NCBI GenBank assembly: GCA_947500775.1
Contig: CANMTD010000002.1
Location: 62,001 to 126,000 of the forward strand
Reading direction: 5' to 3'
DNA from: an uncultured Paracoccaceae bacterium
GTDB lineage: Bacteria > Pseudomonadota > Alphaproteobacteria > Rhodobacterales > Rhodobacteraceae
Length of the DNA: 64,000 nt
Shown: positions 1 to 9,488 of the stretch, piece after piece
Layout: every line of letters begins with the position of its first letter
Numbering within the stretch: the stretch's first letter is position 1
Notes under the pieces: generated by a model
The model's database searches: none
Told to the model about the DNA's origin: nothing
Seen by the model: the letters and a program-made list of their open reading frames with translations, nothing else
Program-made: the position numbers and the translations under genes

Positions 1-688
1 GCACCGCCTGCAGCACGCCAAAATAATTGTTCACCGTCAGCGTGGACCGGACATCATGGGTCAACAGCTCTTGCACCAGCCGGGATCCGGCGCTGACCTG
101 TGCCGCATCGGTGTTCTGGCAGATCAGCCTGTGATTGCTCAGATCCTCCAAACTGGCGGGCGTGCCGTTTTGTTCAAGATAGGTCGGCGAGGCATACATC
201 CGCATCTTGACCGTCATCAATCGCTTGCGGATCAGATCGGCCTGGCTGGGTTCTTTCATGCGGATGGCAACGTCGGCCTCGCGCATTGGCAGGTCCAGCA
301 CCCGTTCCTCCAGCATCAGATCGATCTTGAGGTCGGGGTATTTTTCATAAAGCGCGGGCAGGCGCGGGGCCAGCCACAGGGTGCCGAAGGCGGTTGTGGT
401 GGTGACCCGCAATTCGCCGAACACCTCTTCCTCGCTGTCGCGAATGCGCGCGGCGGCCGTGTCCAGCCGCCGGATCATGGCCGAGGTGGCGTCAAACAGC
501 AATTCGCCCTGTTCGGTCAGAATCAGCCCCCGGGCATGGCGGTGGAACAGGGTGGTATCCAGGCTTTCTTCCAGCGCGCGGATCTGTCGGCTGACCGCGG
601 ATTGGGACAGATGCAGCGTCTCGCCCGCGTGGGTAAGGCTGCCGGCATCCGCCACCGCGTGAAATATTCTTAGCTTGTCCCAGTCCAT
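1..688 (-). CDS. LysR family transcriptional regulator (3' end cut by window edge)
   Basis: DNA-binding regulator of the LysR family. The first ~60 residues form the winged HTH, with the family pattern FHAVADAGSLTHAGETLHLS followed by QSAVSRQIRALE. The effector-binding domain starts near residue 90 (GELRVTTTTAFGTLWLAPRL) and runs off the window after about 229 codons, so the C-terminal quarter is missing. The ATG at 688 opens with MDWDKLRIF, a normal family start. It is divergent from the indolepyruvate ferredoxin oxidoreductase gene, and a palindromic T-N11-A site lies between them, so that gene is the likely target. The effector is not known; an aromatic amino acid or keto acid would fit the neighbour, but that is inference. 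Confidence 0.9.
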   Translation of the reverse strand, partial: MDWDKLRIFHAVADAGSLTHAGETLHLSQSAVSRQIRALEESLDTTLFHRHARGLILTEQGELLFDATSAMIRRLDTAAARIRDSEEEVFGELRVTTTTAFGTLWLAPRLPALYEKYPDLKIDLMLEERVLDLPMREADVAIRMKEPSQADLIRKRLMTVKMRMYASPTYLEQNGTPASLEDLSNHRLICQNTDAAQVSAGSRLVQELLTHDVRSTLTVNNYFGVLQAV

Positions 689-785
689 CTTGTATCACTC
701 GTTATAACAAATACCGCTTTTTTGAAACGCCTAACTAGTTCGACTGTCTCATAGTTTGCAAACGGGAATTTAACAGTTTTTGACT

Positions 786-812
786 TTATAGGTCAAGATT
801 TATGACCTATAA
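786..812. promoter_or_regulatory. Palindromic operator (LysR-type T-N11-A box) overlapping a -10 element
   Basis: A perfect 10-bp inverted repeat, TTATAGGTCA (786-795) and TGACCTATAA (803-812), has a 7-nt spacer. Its centre fits T-N11-A (T793, A805), the LysR-type box. The right arm overlaps TATAAT at 808-813, and no good -35 lies 17 bp upstream (785-790 reads TTTATA). This suits a promoter that needs an activator, or one that is repressed by the bound regulator. Confidence 0.7.
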
Positions 813-845
813 TCGTGCTACACTGAAAGCCCATGGAGGTGCGGG

Positions 846-3800
846 ATGAGTAGGCAGGACGTTTCATTGAATGACCGGTACGATCTGGGGAAATCTCCGG
901 TCCTGATGAACGGCACGCAGGCGCTGGTGCGGCTGATGCTGACGCAGGTCTGGCGCGACAGGCAGGCCGGGCTGAACACCGCAGGCTATGTCACCGGATA
1001 TCGCGGATCGCCGCTGGGGGCGGTGGATTCCCAGATGGCGCGCGCCGGAAAACTGCTTGGGGCATCGAACATCACCTTTCAGCCGGGCCTGAACGAAGAT
1101 CTGGCCGCCACCGCGATCTGGGGCACGCAACAGGCCGAAATGCGGGGCGAGGGCAAATATGATGGCGTTTTTTCGCTGTGGTACGGCAAGGGCCCCGGTG
1201 TGGACCGGTCCGGCGATGTGATGCGCCACGCCAATATGGCGGGCACCTCGCCCCATGGCGGCGTGTTGATGGCGATGGGCGACGATCACACCGGCGAAAG
1301 CTCGACCGTGCTGCACCAGTCCGACTGGGCGATGGTGGATGCCTATATGCCGGTGATTTCGCCCGCCGGGGTGCAGGAGATTCTGGATTACGGCCTGTAT
1401 GGCTTTGCCCTGTCGCGGTTTGCCGGGGTCTGGGCCGGGTTGAAAACCATGAAAGACACGGTCGAGGCGACCTCGGTCGTCGACGGCAATCCCGACCGGA
1501 TGAAATTTGTCCTGCCCGAGTTCGACATGCCCGAAGGCGGGCTGAACATTCGCGCCAACGATCACTGGGTCCCGCAAGAGGCGCGGATGATCGATTACAA
1601 ACGCTACGCGGCCGAGGCGTTTTCGCGCGCCAACCGCATGGACAACCGCATCTGGGGCAAACCCGGCGCCAAGATCGGCTTTGTCGCCGCTGGCAAGAAC
1701 TGGCTGGACCTGACCCATGCGCTGAACCTGCTGGGGATTGACGCGACCGAGGCTGAACGGCTGGGCCTGACCACCTATAAGATCGGGCAGACCTTTCCGC
1801 TGGACATGACCTCGTTCCACGACTGGGCCGAAGGGCTGGACCTGATCGTGGTGGTCGAAGAGAAACGCAAACTGATCGAGGTGCAGGTCAAGGAAGCGAT
1901 CTTTGACGACCGGCGCGGCCGCCGGGTTTACGGCTGGCACAAGGGCGGCAGCATGGAAGAGCTGTTTCCGACCCGCTTTGCGCTGGACCCGATCATGATC
2001 GCCGAAAAGATCGGTGCCATCCTGATCGAAGAAGGGCGCGGGACCGAGGCGGTCAAGGCCGGGCTGACCCGGCTGGACGAGGCGAAAAAGGCCGACAACG
2101 CCACCGATCTGGCGGCGCGGCTGCCCTATTTCTGTTCGGGCTGTCCGCACAATACCTCGACCAAAGTGCCCGATGGCAGCCGCGCCTATGCCGGGATCGG
2201 GTGCCACATCATGTCGCTGTGGATGGACCGCAACACCAGCGGGTTTACCCAGATGGGCGGCGAGGGCGCCAATTGGGTGGGCGAGGCGCCGTTTTCGACC
2301 CGCGACCATGTGTTCCAGAATCTGGGCGATGGCACCTATAACCACTCGGGCCTTCTGGCGATCCGCTTTGCCTTGGCCGCGGGCACCAATATCACCTACA
2401 AGATCCTGTATAACGACGCGGTGGCCATGACCGGCGGTCAACCGAATGAGGGCGAGCTGTCGCCGCAAAAGATCGTGGCCGAGCTGCGGGCGATGGGGGT
2501 CGAACACATCGCCGTGGTCTACGACGAAAAGGAAAAACCCGACCTGTCCAGCTTTGTGCGCGGGATCGAAACCCATCCGCGTGCCGAGATGGAAGAGGTG
2601 CAGAAGAAATTCAGCAAGATCAAAGGTGTGTCGGCGATTGTTTATGTGCAGACCTGCGCCGCCGAAAAGCGCCGCCGCCGCAAGAAAGGCGCGTTTCCCG
2701 ATCCTGACAAGCGGGTCTTCATCAACACCGATATCTGCGAAGGCTGCGGCGATTGCGGGGTACAGTCGAACTGTGTGTCGATCGTCCCGGCAGAAACCGA
2801 ATTCGGGCGCAAACGCGCCATCGACCAAAGCTCGTGCAACAAGGATTTCAGCTGTGTCAAAGGGTTCTGCCCGTCCTTCGTGACGCTGGAAGGCGCCACA
2901 ATCCGGAAAGAGGCGACCGCGACGCTGGATCTGCCGGACCTGCCCGCGCCAGAGCTGCCCGCCATCGACGGCACCCATAACGTGGTGATCACCGGGGTCG
3001 GCGGTACCGGGGTGGTGACCGTGGGCGCGGTGCTGGCGATGGCCGCGCATTTGGACGGCAAGGGCGCCGGCATGATGGAAATGGCGGGGCTGGCGCAAAA
3101 GGGCGGCGCGGTGCACATCCATTGCCGGATCGCCGACCGACCCGAGGATATCAGCGCCATTCGCGTGGCCACGGGCGAGGCCGATACCGTGATCGGCGGC
3201 GATCTGGTGGTGACGGCGGGGGCCAAGATACTGGGGCTGATGACCACCGGGCGCACCGGCGCCGTGGTGAACAGCCATGAAATCATCACCGGCGATTTCA
3301 CCCGCAACGCCGATTTCCGCATCCCTTCGGACCGGTTGGAGCTGTCGTTGCAGGCGCGCCTGCAGGACCGGTTGCAGATGTTCGATGTCTCGGCCCTGGC
3401 CAAGGCGCTGATGGGCGACACGATCTATTCCAACATGATGCTGCTGGGGGCGGCGTGGCAGGCGGGGTTGTTGCCGGTCGGCGAAGAGGCGTTGAAACGT
3501 GCGATCGAGCTGAACGGTGCTGCGGTCGAACGCAACACCCGCGCGTTCGAACTGGGCCGCTGGGCGGCAGCCTTCCCGCAGGACGCGGCCCGGATGGCCA
3601 GCCCAAATGTCGCGGATAAGCCGCTGACGCTGGACGAAAAAATCGACCTGCGCGCGGATCACCTGACCCGGTATCAATCCAAGCGTCTGGCCAAACGGTA
3701 TCGCAAGCTGTTGGACAAGGCCGCTGATCCGCAGATGAAAGAGGCGCTGGCCAAGGGCTATCACAAGCTGCTGGCCTATAAGGATGAATACGAGGTCGCG

Positions 3801-4253
3801 CGCCTGCATCTGGAAACCGCCGACAAGGCGCGGGCGGAGTTTGATGGCGATCTCCGGATGACCTTCCATCTGGCCCCGCCGATGCTGATGGGCAAAGAGG
3901 CTGACGGCCGTCCGCGCAAACGCGCCTTTGGCCCCTGGGTGTTGACGCTGTTCAAGGCTTTGGCTGCGCTGAAAGCCCTGCGCGGCACGCCGTTCGATCC
4001 CTTCGGCTATCACCCGGAACGCCGGATGGAACGCGCCCTGATCAGGCAGTACGAGGCGGATATGGCCAAGCTACTGAACGACGGACCCGTTGCAAATCTG
4101 GACGCCGCGGTGGCGCTGGCCGAGCTGCCCTTGCAGATCCGCGGCTTCGGCCCGGTCAAGGCGGCCAGCGAACAGAAGGCCGCCAAACGGCGCGAAGAAT
4201 TGCTGGTCGCAATCGCGGCGGGCCACGGCAGGGTTGATCAGGCGGCCGAGTGA
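846..4253 (+). CDS. Indolepyruvate ferredoxin oxidoreductase, fused alpha/gamma subunits
   Basis: Thiamine-diphosphate and iron-sulfur enzyme that oxidatively decarboxylates aryl pyruvates such as indolepyruvate to the acyl-CoA, passing electrons to ferredoxin. At 1135 residues it is the long fused form found in aerobic proteobacteria. The N-terminal third is the pyrimidine-binding half. CSGCPHN sits near residue 428 and the TPP-binding part (GDGTYNHSG, then YNDAVAMTGGQ) near 495-530. A cysteine cluster CEGCGDCG near residue 631, followed by CNKDFSC and GFC, binds [4Fe-4S]. The gamma-type domain begins at GVGGTGVV near 717. GGAGG at 835-839 fits the ATG at 846. It probably serves aromatic amino acid breakdown and is likely controlled by the divergent LysR protein. 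Confidence 0.93.
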   Translation: MSRQDVSLNDRYDLGKSPVLMNGTQALVRLMLTQVWRDRQAGLNTAGYVTGYRGSPLGAVDSQMARAGKLLGASNITFQPGLNEDLAATAIWGTQQAEMRGEGKYDGVFSLWYGKGPGVDRSGDVMRHANMAGTSPHGGVLMAMGDDHTGESSTVLHQSDWAMVDAYMPVISPAGVQEILDYGLYGFALSRFAGVWAGLKTMKDTVEATSVVDGNPDRMKFVLPEFDMPEGGLNIRANDHWVPQEARMIDYKRYAAEAFSRANRMDNRIWGKPGAKIGFVAAGKNWLDLTHALNLLGIDATEAERLGLTTYKIGQTFPLDMTSFHDWAEGLDLIVVVEEKRKLIEVQVKEAIFDDRRGRRVYGWHKGGSMEELFPTRFALDPIMIAEKIGAILIEEGRGTEAVKAGLTRLDEAKKADNATDLAARLPYFCSGCPHNTSTKVPDGSRAYAGIGCHIMSLWMDRNTSGFTQMGGEGANWVGEAPFSTRDHVFQNLGDGTYNHSGLLAIRFALAAGTNITYKILYNDAVAMTGGQPNEGELSPQKIVAELRAMGVEHIAVVYDEKEKPDLSSFVRGIETHPRAEMEEVQKKFSKIKGVSAIVYVQTCAAEKRRRRKKGAFPDPDKRVFINTDICEGCGDCGVQSNCVSIVPAETEFGRKRAIDQSSCNKDFSCVKGFCPSFVTLEGATIRKEATATLDLPDLPAPELPAIDGTHNVVITGVGGTGVVTVGAVLAMAAHLDGKGAGMMEMAGLAQKGGAVHIHCRIADRPEDISAIRVATGEADTVIGGDLVVTAGAKILGLMTTGRTGAVVNSHEIITGDFTRNADFRIPSDRLELSLQARLQDRLQMFDVSALAKALMGDTIYSNMMLLGAAWQAGLLPVGEEALKRAIELNGAAVERNTRAFELGRWAAAFPQDAARMASPNVADKPLTLDEKIDLRADHLTRYQSKRLAKRYRKLLDKAADPQMKEALAKGYHKLLAYKDEYEVARLHLETADKARAEFDGDLRMTFHLAPPMLMGKEADGRPRKRAFGPWVLTLFKALAALKALRGTPFDPFGYHPERRMERALIRQYEADMAKLLNDGPVANLDAAVALAELPLQIRGFGPVKAASEQKAAKRREELLVAIAAGHGRVDQAAE

Positions 4254-4355
4254 AAACTGTTTCACAAACGTCGCGGGGATGTCATATTTTGTGGAATGCG
4301 GCGCGAATATTCGTTAATCGCCCCGCATTGGAACATCACAAGCGCCCGGGGAACC

Positions 4356-5237
4356 ATGACACGGCAAGTCGCGCGGGAAATCAGTTACGCCAGTTCGGCA
4401 CGGTCCAAAGGCGGCCGGGCCCTTATTCGGGTGCTTGAAAACGCCACCGGGCGGCTGCGGCTGATCCGGCGCGCCGAAGGCTATGAACGCGAGGTCGCCG
4501 CCGGGCGCGATTTCTGGGAGGTCATGGTCGACCGCTATGGCCTCAGCCTGGATGTGATCGGCGGTTCGCTGCGCAATATCCCGGCAAACGGCCCGCTGAT
4601 CCTGATTTCGAACCACCCCTACGGTATCCTTGATGGGCTGATGATGGGCTATATCCTGTCGCATGTACGCGGGGATTTCCGGATTCTGGCCAATTCGGTG
4701 TTCCGCAAGGCCGAAGAGCTGAACCGCATCGTCCTGCCGATCAGCTTTGACGAAACCCGCGACGCGCAACGCACCAATATTCAGACCCGCAAGATCGCGC
4801 TGGAATATCTGGGGCAGGGCGGGGCGATCGGGGTGTTCCCGGGCGGCACCGTTTCGACTGCCGCCAAACCGTTTTCCCCGCCGATGGACCCCGGCTGGCG
4901 CAGCTTTACCGCGCGGATGGTCGCCAAATCGCAGGCCACCGTGGTGCCGATCTTTTTCGACGGCCATAATTCGCGCCTGTTCCAGCTGGCCAGCCATCTG
5001 CATTCGACGCTGCGGCTGGCGCTGTTGATCAAGGAATTCAAATCCCGGGTCGATGAACCCGTGCGCGTGGTGGTGGGCGAACCGATCCAGCAGTCCCAAC
5101 TGGACGCCCATGCGGGCGATCCGAAAGCAATGATGGATTTCCTGCGCCGGGCCACCTATGAATTGTCTCCGACACCCTTGAAGTCGTTCGACTATGGCTT
5201 TGAGTTCGAGGAGAAGCACAAAGCATCATGGCGGTAG
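4356..5237 (+). CDS. Lysophospholipid acyltransferase family protein (PlsC-like)
   Basis: Membrane-associated acyltransferase of the PlsC/hemolysin-like group that transfers an acyl chain to a lysolipid; the exact acceptor is not known. The catalytic block is [10 protein letters not shown] near residue 85, a His...Asp motif with five residues between instead of the textbook four, as in the COG3176-like branch. The glycine-rich FPGGTVS motif follows near residue 165. The protein has 293 residues from the ATG at 4356 ([10 protein letters not shown]), preceded by a GGGGA stretch. An in-frame ATG at 4296 would add 20 residues without family features. Its end overlaps the start of murI by 10 bases, so the two are probably co-translated, which fits a shared cell-envelope role. 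Confidence 0.85.
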   Translation: MTRQVAREISYASSARSKGGRALIRVLENATGRLRLIRRAEGYEREVAAGRDFWEVMVDRYGLSLDVIGGSLRNIPANGPLILISNHPYGILDGLMMGYILSHVRGDFRILANSVFRKAEELNRIVLPISFDETRDAQRTNIQTRKIALEYLGQGGAIGVFPGGTVSTAAKPFSPPMDPGWRSFTARMVAKSQATVVPIFFDGHNSRLFQLASHLHSTLRLALLIKEFKSRVDEPVRVVVGEPIQQSQLDAHAGDPKAMMDFLRRATYELSPTPLKSFDYGFEFEEKHKASWR

Positions 5238-6040
5238 GTATTTTTGATTCCGGATTGGGCGGTCTGACCGTATTGGACGCGGTGTCCAAGGCGCTGCCCG
5301 ACGTGCCGTTTGTCTATTACGGCGATAATGCGCATACGCCCTACGGCGTGCGCGATGCCGATGATATCTATGATCTGACCACCAAAGGGGTGGAACGGCT
5401 GTGGGCTGCGGGCTGTGATCTGGTGATTCTGGCCTGCAACACCGCCAGTGCCGCCGCCCTGCGCCGGATGCAGGAAGGCTGGATTCCCGAAGACAAACGC
5501 GTGCTGGGCGTCTTTGTGCCGCTGATCGAGGCGCTGACCGAACGCGAATGGGGTGACAACAGCCCCCCGCGCGAGGTTGCGGTCAAACATGTGGCCCTGT
5601 TTGCGACCCCGGCCACCGTGTCCAGCCGGGCGTTTCAGCGCGAACTGGCGTTCCGCGCCGTCGGTGTCGATGTCGAGGCACAGCCCTGCGGCGGTCTGGT
5701 CGATGCCATCGAAGAGGGCGACGAAATTCTGGCCGAAGCGCTGGTGCGCAGCCATGTCGAGGCGTTGCAACGCCGGATGCCGACCCCCGAGGCGGCGATT
5801 CTGGGCTGCACCCATTACCCGCTGATGCAAAATGCCTTTCAAGAGGCGCTGGGACCAGAGGTCAAGGTCTACAGCCAGGCCGATCTGGTCGCGGCCAGCC
5901 TGGGCGATTACCTGAAACGGCATCCCGATATGCTGGGATCGGGGACGGTGTCGATGAATCTGACATCGGGGGATCCGGCGCGGGTGTCCAGCAAAGCCAC
6001 CCAGTTTCTGCGGCGCAAAGTCGAATTTCACGCCGCTTGA
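5228..6040 (+). CDS. murI: Glutamate racemase
   Basis: Interconverts L- and D-glutamate in the cytoplasm, supplying D-Glu for peptidoglycan. The N-terminus has the family signature [11 protein letters not shown]. The two catalytic cysteines are in LACNTAS (about residue 69) and LGCTHYP (about residue 193). Its 270 residues match the family size. The ATG at 5228 lies inside the end of the acyltransferase gene and GAGGAGAAG precedes it at a suitable distance. No regulator-binding extension is seen at the N-terminus. Confidence 0.96.
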   Translation: MAVGIFDSGLGGLTVLDAVSKALPDVPFVYYGDNAHTPYGVRDADDIYDLTTKGVERLWAAGCDLVILACNTASAAALRRMQEGWIPEDKRVLGVFVPLIEALTEREWGDNSPPREVAVKHVALFATPATVSSRAFQRELAFRAVGVDVEAQPCGGLVDAIEEGDEILAEALVRSHVEALQRRMPTPEAAILGCTHYPLMQNAFQEALGPEVKVYSQADLVAASLGDYLKRHPDMLGSGTVSMNLTSGDPARVSSKATQFLRRKVEFHAA

Positions 6041-6152
6041 TCCGGGCTGCACGGCTTTGTGACCCTACGTCAGTTCCAAGTGCCTTTGAAATGCCCAATT
6101 TACTTTCTAAGTGACAGGCATCACGAGTCGAATTCTGGAGCGTTTCGGTTTA

Positions 6153-6752
6153 ATGGCATATCAATATTTTCCCCGTCGTCTTGTTTTGGCCGCCGCTGCT
6201 TGCGCGGCTTTTGTTGGTGGGGCAGCCCACGCCGCGACCGTAACCGAGGCTGACGTTGCCGGTGGCGCCTTCAGTTCGGACTGGTCCGCACCCACCGAAA
6301 TCACGGCGGGCTTTGGCACGATCACTGGCACCGGGAACGCGGGCGCGTTCGACATGCTGGTCTTTACCGGATTGCCCGACGGCGCCCAGACGCTTAGCTT
6401 TACGATTTCGGCCCCTGACAACATTGGCTTTTCCTACGCCGCTGGCGGCGCGCTTCGGCTTAGTGATCAACCGTTCCGCTATCAGTGGGATGGAGAACGG
6501 GTCGGGCGGATCGGCATCGGCTATCGGAACCCCAGCCAGACCTTTGATCTGACAGTGGATGACAGTTTCAGCGGCAATCTTTACTTGGGGCTGTATTTCA
6601 CTTATGGCTCCGGCCTGTCGTACAGTATTTACATCCCCTCGAATGCCGAAGCGTATGCATCCGTGCCGCTTCCTGCGGGTGGACTTTTGCTGATGACGGC
6701 GCTTGGCGGGGTTGGATTGTCCACCGCGCGACGGAACCGCCGGAAAGGCTGA
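6153..6752 (+). CDS. VPLPA-CTERM sorting domain-containing exported protein
   Basis: Exported protein of 199 residues. A basic start followed by a hydrophobic signal peptide (about residues 8-30, ending GGAAHA) leads into a beta-rich, low-cysteine domain. The C-terminus carries [16 protein letters not shown], then a basic tail RRNRRKG. This is the VPLPA-CTERM sorting signal common in Rhodobacterales, thought to be cut by an exosortase-type enzyme. CTGGAG at 6135-6140 supports the ATG at 6153; an upstream ATG at 6111 would mask the signal peptide. The function of the surface domain is unknown, and no exosortase gene is present in the window. Confidence 0.82.
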   Translation: MAYQYFPRRLVLAAAACAAFVGGAAHAATVTEADVAGGAFSSDWSAPTEITAGFGTITGTGNAGAFDMLVFTGLPDGAQTLSFTISAPDNIGFSYAAGGALRLSDQPFRYQWDGERVGRIGIGYRNPSQTFDLTVDDSFSGNLYLGLYFTYGSGLSYSIYIPSNAEAYASVPLPAGGLLLMTALGGVGLSTARRNRRKG

Positions 6753-6799
6753 CCCATGTGATGGCTGGGCGACGCCCCGGCCAGATTTTTGGGGGTCAC

Positions 6800-7828
6800 A
6801 TGGACCATCGGATCGCAATACTGGGCGCGTCGGGTTATACCGGCGCAGAGCTTGTTCGGTTGATTGCCACCCACCCCCGAATGAACATCGTGGCCCTGTC
6901 CGGCGAACGTAAGGCCGGGATGGCCATGGCCGATGTGTTCCCCCATCTGCGGCACCTTGATCTGCCCGATCTGGTGAAAATCGACGAGATCGATTTTTCC
7001 GGGGTCGATCTGGCCTTTTGCGCGCTGCCGCATGCCACCTCGCAGGCGGTGATTTCGAAACTGCCGACCGATCTGAAAATCGTCGATCTGTCGGCCGATT
7101 TCCGGCTGCGCGACCCGGCGGAATACGAAAAATGGTATGGCAAGCCCCATGCCGCCACCGAGATGCAGAAAGAGGCGGTTTACGGGCTGACCGAGTTTTA
7201 TCGCGACGATATCCGCAAGGCGCGACTGGTCGCGGGCACCGGGTGCAATGCGGCCACGGGCCAATACGCGCTGACACCGCTGATCGAGGCGGGGGTGATC
7301 GATCTGGACGAGATCGCGATCGACCTGAAGGCGGCGGTTTCGGGGGCGGGGCGCGCGCTGAAGGAAAACCTGCTGCATTCCGAATTAAGCGAAGGCTATC
7401 ACGCCTATGCCGTGGGCGGCACCCACCGGCATCTGGGCGAATTCGATCAGGAATTCGCCAGGGTCGCCGGCCGCCCGGTGCAGGTGCAGTTCACCCCGCA
7501 TCTGATTCCCGCCAACCGGGGCATTCTGGCCACCGTCTATGTGCGCGGTGATGCCGCAATTGTGCATCGGACACTCAGCGCTAAATATGCTAAAGAGACA
7601 TTCATTCAGGTTCTGCCCATGGGGCAGGTTCCCTCGACCCATCATGTTCGCGGATCGAACTTCGTGCACATCGGCGTGGTGGCGGACCGTATCCCGGGGC
7701 GGGTGATTGTGGTGGCGGTATTGGACAACCTGACAAAGGGGTCGTCCGGACAGGCGCTGCAAAACGCCAACCTGATGCTGGGAGAGGTGGAAGAGACGGG
7801 CCTGATGCTGGCCCCGGTCTTCCCGTAA
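6800..7828 (+). CDS. argC: N-acetyl-gamma-glutamyl-phosphate reductase
   Basis: Third step of arginine biosynthesis: NADPH-dependent reduction of N-acetylglutamyl phosphate to the semialdehyde. The nucleotide-binding start is [15 protein letters not shown]. The active-site cysteine is in [11 protein letters not shown] near residue 148. The block [12 protein letters not shown] sits near the C-terminus. The length of 342 residues is that of the long ArgC type. The ATG at 6800 (MDHRIAILG) follows a GGGGGT stretch; an in-frame ATG at 6758 would add a 14-residue tail absent from the family. It is followed after 9 bases by ccmE, so the two are probably on one transcript. Confidence 0.95.
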   Translation: MDHRIAILGASGYTGAELVRLIATHPRMNIVALSGERKAGMAMADVFPHLRHLDLPDLVKIDEIDFSGVDLAFCALPHATSQAVISKLPTDLKIVDLSADFRLRDPAEYEKWYGKPHAATEMQKEAVYGLTEFYRDDIRKARLVAGTGCNAATGQYALTPLIEAGVIDLDEIAIDLKAAVSGAGRALKENLLHSELSEGYHAYAVGGTHRHLGEFDQEFARVAGRPVQVQFTPHLIPANRGILATVYVRGDAAIVHRTLSAKYAKETFIQVLPMGQVPSTHHVRGSNFVHIGVVADRIPGRVIVVAVLDNLTKGSSGQALQNANLMLGEVEETGLMLAPVFP

Positions 7829-7837
7829 GGAGGGCAC

Positions 7838-8284
7838 ATGCGCGGGTTAAAGAAACAACGGCGAATTCAGGTCATCATCGCGGCTTTTGTCGCATTGGGC
7901 GTGTCGACGGCGCTGATCGGATACGGGCTGCGCGATGGTATCAACTTTTTCCGCTCGCCCAGCCAGCTGACCGCCGAACCGCCGGCCCCATCCGAGGTGT
8001 TCCGTCTGGGCGGGATGGTCGAAGAGGGGACCTTGGAACGCGGTCAGGGCGAAACCGTGCGATTCCGTGTGACCGACGGCGGGGCCAGCGTGCCGGTCGC
8101 CTATACCGGGGTGCTGCCCGATCTGTTTGAGGAAAATCAGGGGATGATCGGCACCGGCCGTTACGTGAACAACGTCTTCGAAGCCCATGAAATTCTTGCG
8201 AAACACGATGAAACCTACATGCCGAAAGAGGTCGTGGACGCGTTGAAAGAGCAAGGGTTCTATCAGGACCCGAACGGTAGTTAA
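7838..8284 (+). CDS. ccmE: Cytochrome c maturation heme chaperone CcmE
   Basis: Membrane-anchored periplasmic heme chaperone that binds heme covalently and hands it to the CcmF/CcmH ligation complex. A short basic N-terminus and one membrane segment (about residues 9-29) precede an OB-fold domain. The heme-binding histidine lies in the motif KHDETYMP near residue 122, followed by a tail of about 20 residues. The length of 148 residues is typical. AAGGAGG just before the ATG at 7838 is a strong ribosome site. It is separated from its partners ccmF and ccmH by a three-gene lysis cassette, which is unusual outside this order. Confidence 0.96.
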   Translation: MRGLKKQRRIQVIIAAFVALGVSTALIGYGLRDGINFFRSPSQLTAEPPAPSEVFRLGGMVEEGTLERGQGETVRFRVTDGGASVPVAYTGVLPDLFEENQGMIGTGRYVNNVFEAHEILAKHDETYMPKEVVDALKEQGFYQDPNGS

Positions 8285-8315
8285 GCCAGTTCTTAATCAA
8301 ATCTGACCGACAGTT

Positions 8316-8348
8316 CCCCCGGGTTTGCCAACGCATCTCGGGGGTTTT
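8316..8348 (+). terminator. Terminator-like hairpin that also contains the muramidase ribosome-binding site
   Basis: CCCCCG (8316-8321) can pair with CGGGGG (8339-8344), followed at once by TTTT (8345-8348). This fits a weak rho-independent terminator after ccmE. The same GGGGG is the only Shine-Dalgarno sequence for the muramidase ATG at 8350, so a folded hairpin would also hide it. The loop is long (17 nt), which lowers confidence. Confidence 0.45.
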
Positions 8349-8349
8349 C

Positions 8350-8961
8350 ATGTCATCTGTCCAAGACATCGCGAAAGAGATTGTCGCCCGCGAGGGCGGC
8401 TATGTGAACGACCCGGATGATCCGGGCGGGGCCACGAAATACGGCGTCACGATCCACACCATGCGCCGTCTGGGGCTGGATCTGACCGGCGACGGCCGCG
8501 TCACCGCCAGCGATGTGCGCCGCCTGACCCGCGCGCAGGCCGTGCAGATATTCATCGACCATTATTACCACCGGCCCCGGATCGACGCCTTGCCGGTGCC
8601 GCTGCGGGCCAGCGTGTTCGACATGTATGTCAACGCGGGCGCCAATGCGGTGCGAATCCTGCAGCGTCTGCTGATCGATATGGGGCAGGGCGTCAGCGTG
8701 GACGGGGTGATCGGGCCACAAACCACTGCCGCCGCGCAGGCCGCGGCGGCGACCGCCCCGGATCACATTGCCGATGCCTATGGCATCGCGCGGCGCAATT
8801 ATTACTACCGTCTGGCCGACCGGCGCCCGGCCAGCCGCAAATACGCGCGCAAGCGGGACGGGGGCAAAGGCGGCTGGATCACAAGGGCCGAGGCCTTCAT
8901 CGCCCCCCGTTATCACCTTAGCGCCGCAGATCACGCAGAAAGGACCGCCGCATGGGCCTGA
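8350..8961 (+). CDS. Holin-associated N-acetylmuramidase (GH108 endolysin with peptidoglycan-binding tail)
   Basis: Cell-wall hydrolase that cuts the glycan backbone of peptidoglycan, of the phage endolysin type. The N-terminal glycoside hydrolase 108 domain has IVAREGGYVNDPDDPGGATK (the Glu near residue 15 is the expected catalytic acid), then YGVT. A C-terminal peptidoglycan-binding segment starts near DGVIGPQT (about residue 120). At 203 residues it is a full-length member. There is no signal peptide, so export needs the holin encoded next, whose start overlaps its last 10 bases. The cassette lies inside the ccm cluster. In Rhodobacter capsulatus the lysis genes of the gene transfer agent also lie outside the main capsid cluster, so that role is likely here but not shown. 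Confidence 0.88.
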   Translation: MSSVQDIAKEIVAREGGYVNDPDDPGGATKYGVTIHTMRRLGLDLTGDGRVTASDVRRLTRAQAVQIFIDHYYHRPRIDALPVPLRASVFDMYVNAGANAVRILQRLLIDMGQGVSVDGVIGPQTTAAAQAAAATAPDHIADAYGIARRNYYYRLADRRPASRKYARKRDGGKGGWITRAEAFIAPRYHLSAADHAERTAAWA

Positions 8962-9488
8962 TCGATGGAATCGTCACTTTATTGTTCGGCAGTGGCCGCA
9001 ACATGGTGCGGGAAACCGCCGAAGTCTTTCGCGAAAACGCCGAAGCGGGCGCAGACCGCGAGGCCGCGCTGAAAGGCGCGGTGCTGGACCAGTTCGCCGC
9101 CGAATTCGCCCATGCGCAGAAAGGGCTGTTCGACCGGGTGATCGACGGGCTGAACCGCCTGCCGCGCCCGGCGCTGGCGATGGGCACGCTGGGGCTGTTC
9201 ATCTCGGCGATGGTGGACCCGGTCTGGTTTGCTGCCCGGATGCAGGGCATTGCCCTGGTGCCAGAGCCGTTGTGGTGGTTGCTGGGCGCGATCATCAGTT
9301 TCTATTTCGGGGCCCGCCATCAGATGAAAGGGCAGGAATTTCAACGCTCTATCGCGCAGACCATGCTGCGGGTGCCGCAGGTCACCGGCAACATCCGCGC
9401 GTTGGAGGCGCTGCAGGGCGGCGCCAGCGATCTGCCCAATGAAACCGGCCCCAACCCGGCGCTTGAGGCATGGAGGGCCGAAAAATGA
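8952..9488 (+). CDS. Holin family protein
   Basis: Small inner-membrane protein expected to form lesions that release the muramidase encoded just upstream. The 178 residues have an amphipathic N-terminal half. Two hydrophobic segments follow, about residues 75-95 (MGTLGLFISAMVDPVWFAA) and 105-120 (LWWLLGAIISFYFGA), then a polar tail. This matches the three-helix holin family found with GH108 enzymes in prophages. The ATG at 8952 overlaps the muramidase end, and its own stop overlaps the next ATG at 9485, so all three genes are translationally coupled. Confidence 0.85.
   Translation: MGLIDGIVTLLFGSGRNMVRETAEVFRENAEAGADREAALKGAVLDQFAAEFAHAQKGLFDRVIDGLNRLPRPALAMGTLGLFISAMVDPVWFAARMQGIALVPEPLWWLLGAIISFYFGARHQMKGQEFQRSIAQTMLRVPQVTGNIRALEALQGGASDLPNETGPNPALEAWRAEK

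Noticed and set aside
864-4013. Long open frame antisense to the indolepyruvate oxidoreductase gene
   Set aside because: It mirrors the high-GC coding strand, has no recognisable domain and no ribosome site; the plus-strand gene has clear TPP and Fe-S motifs.
6041-6152. Rho-independent terminator after murI
   Set aside because: No convincing stem followed by T-run was found.
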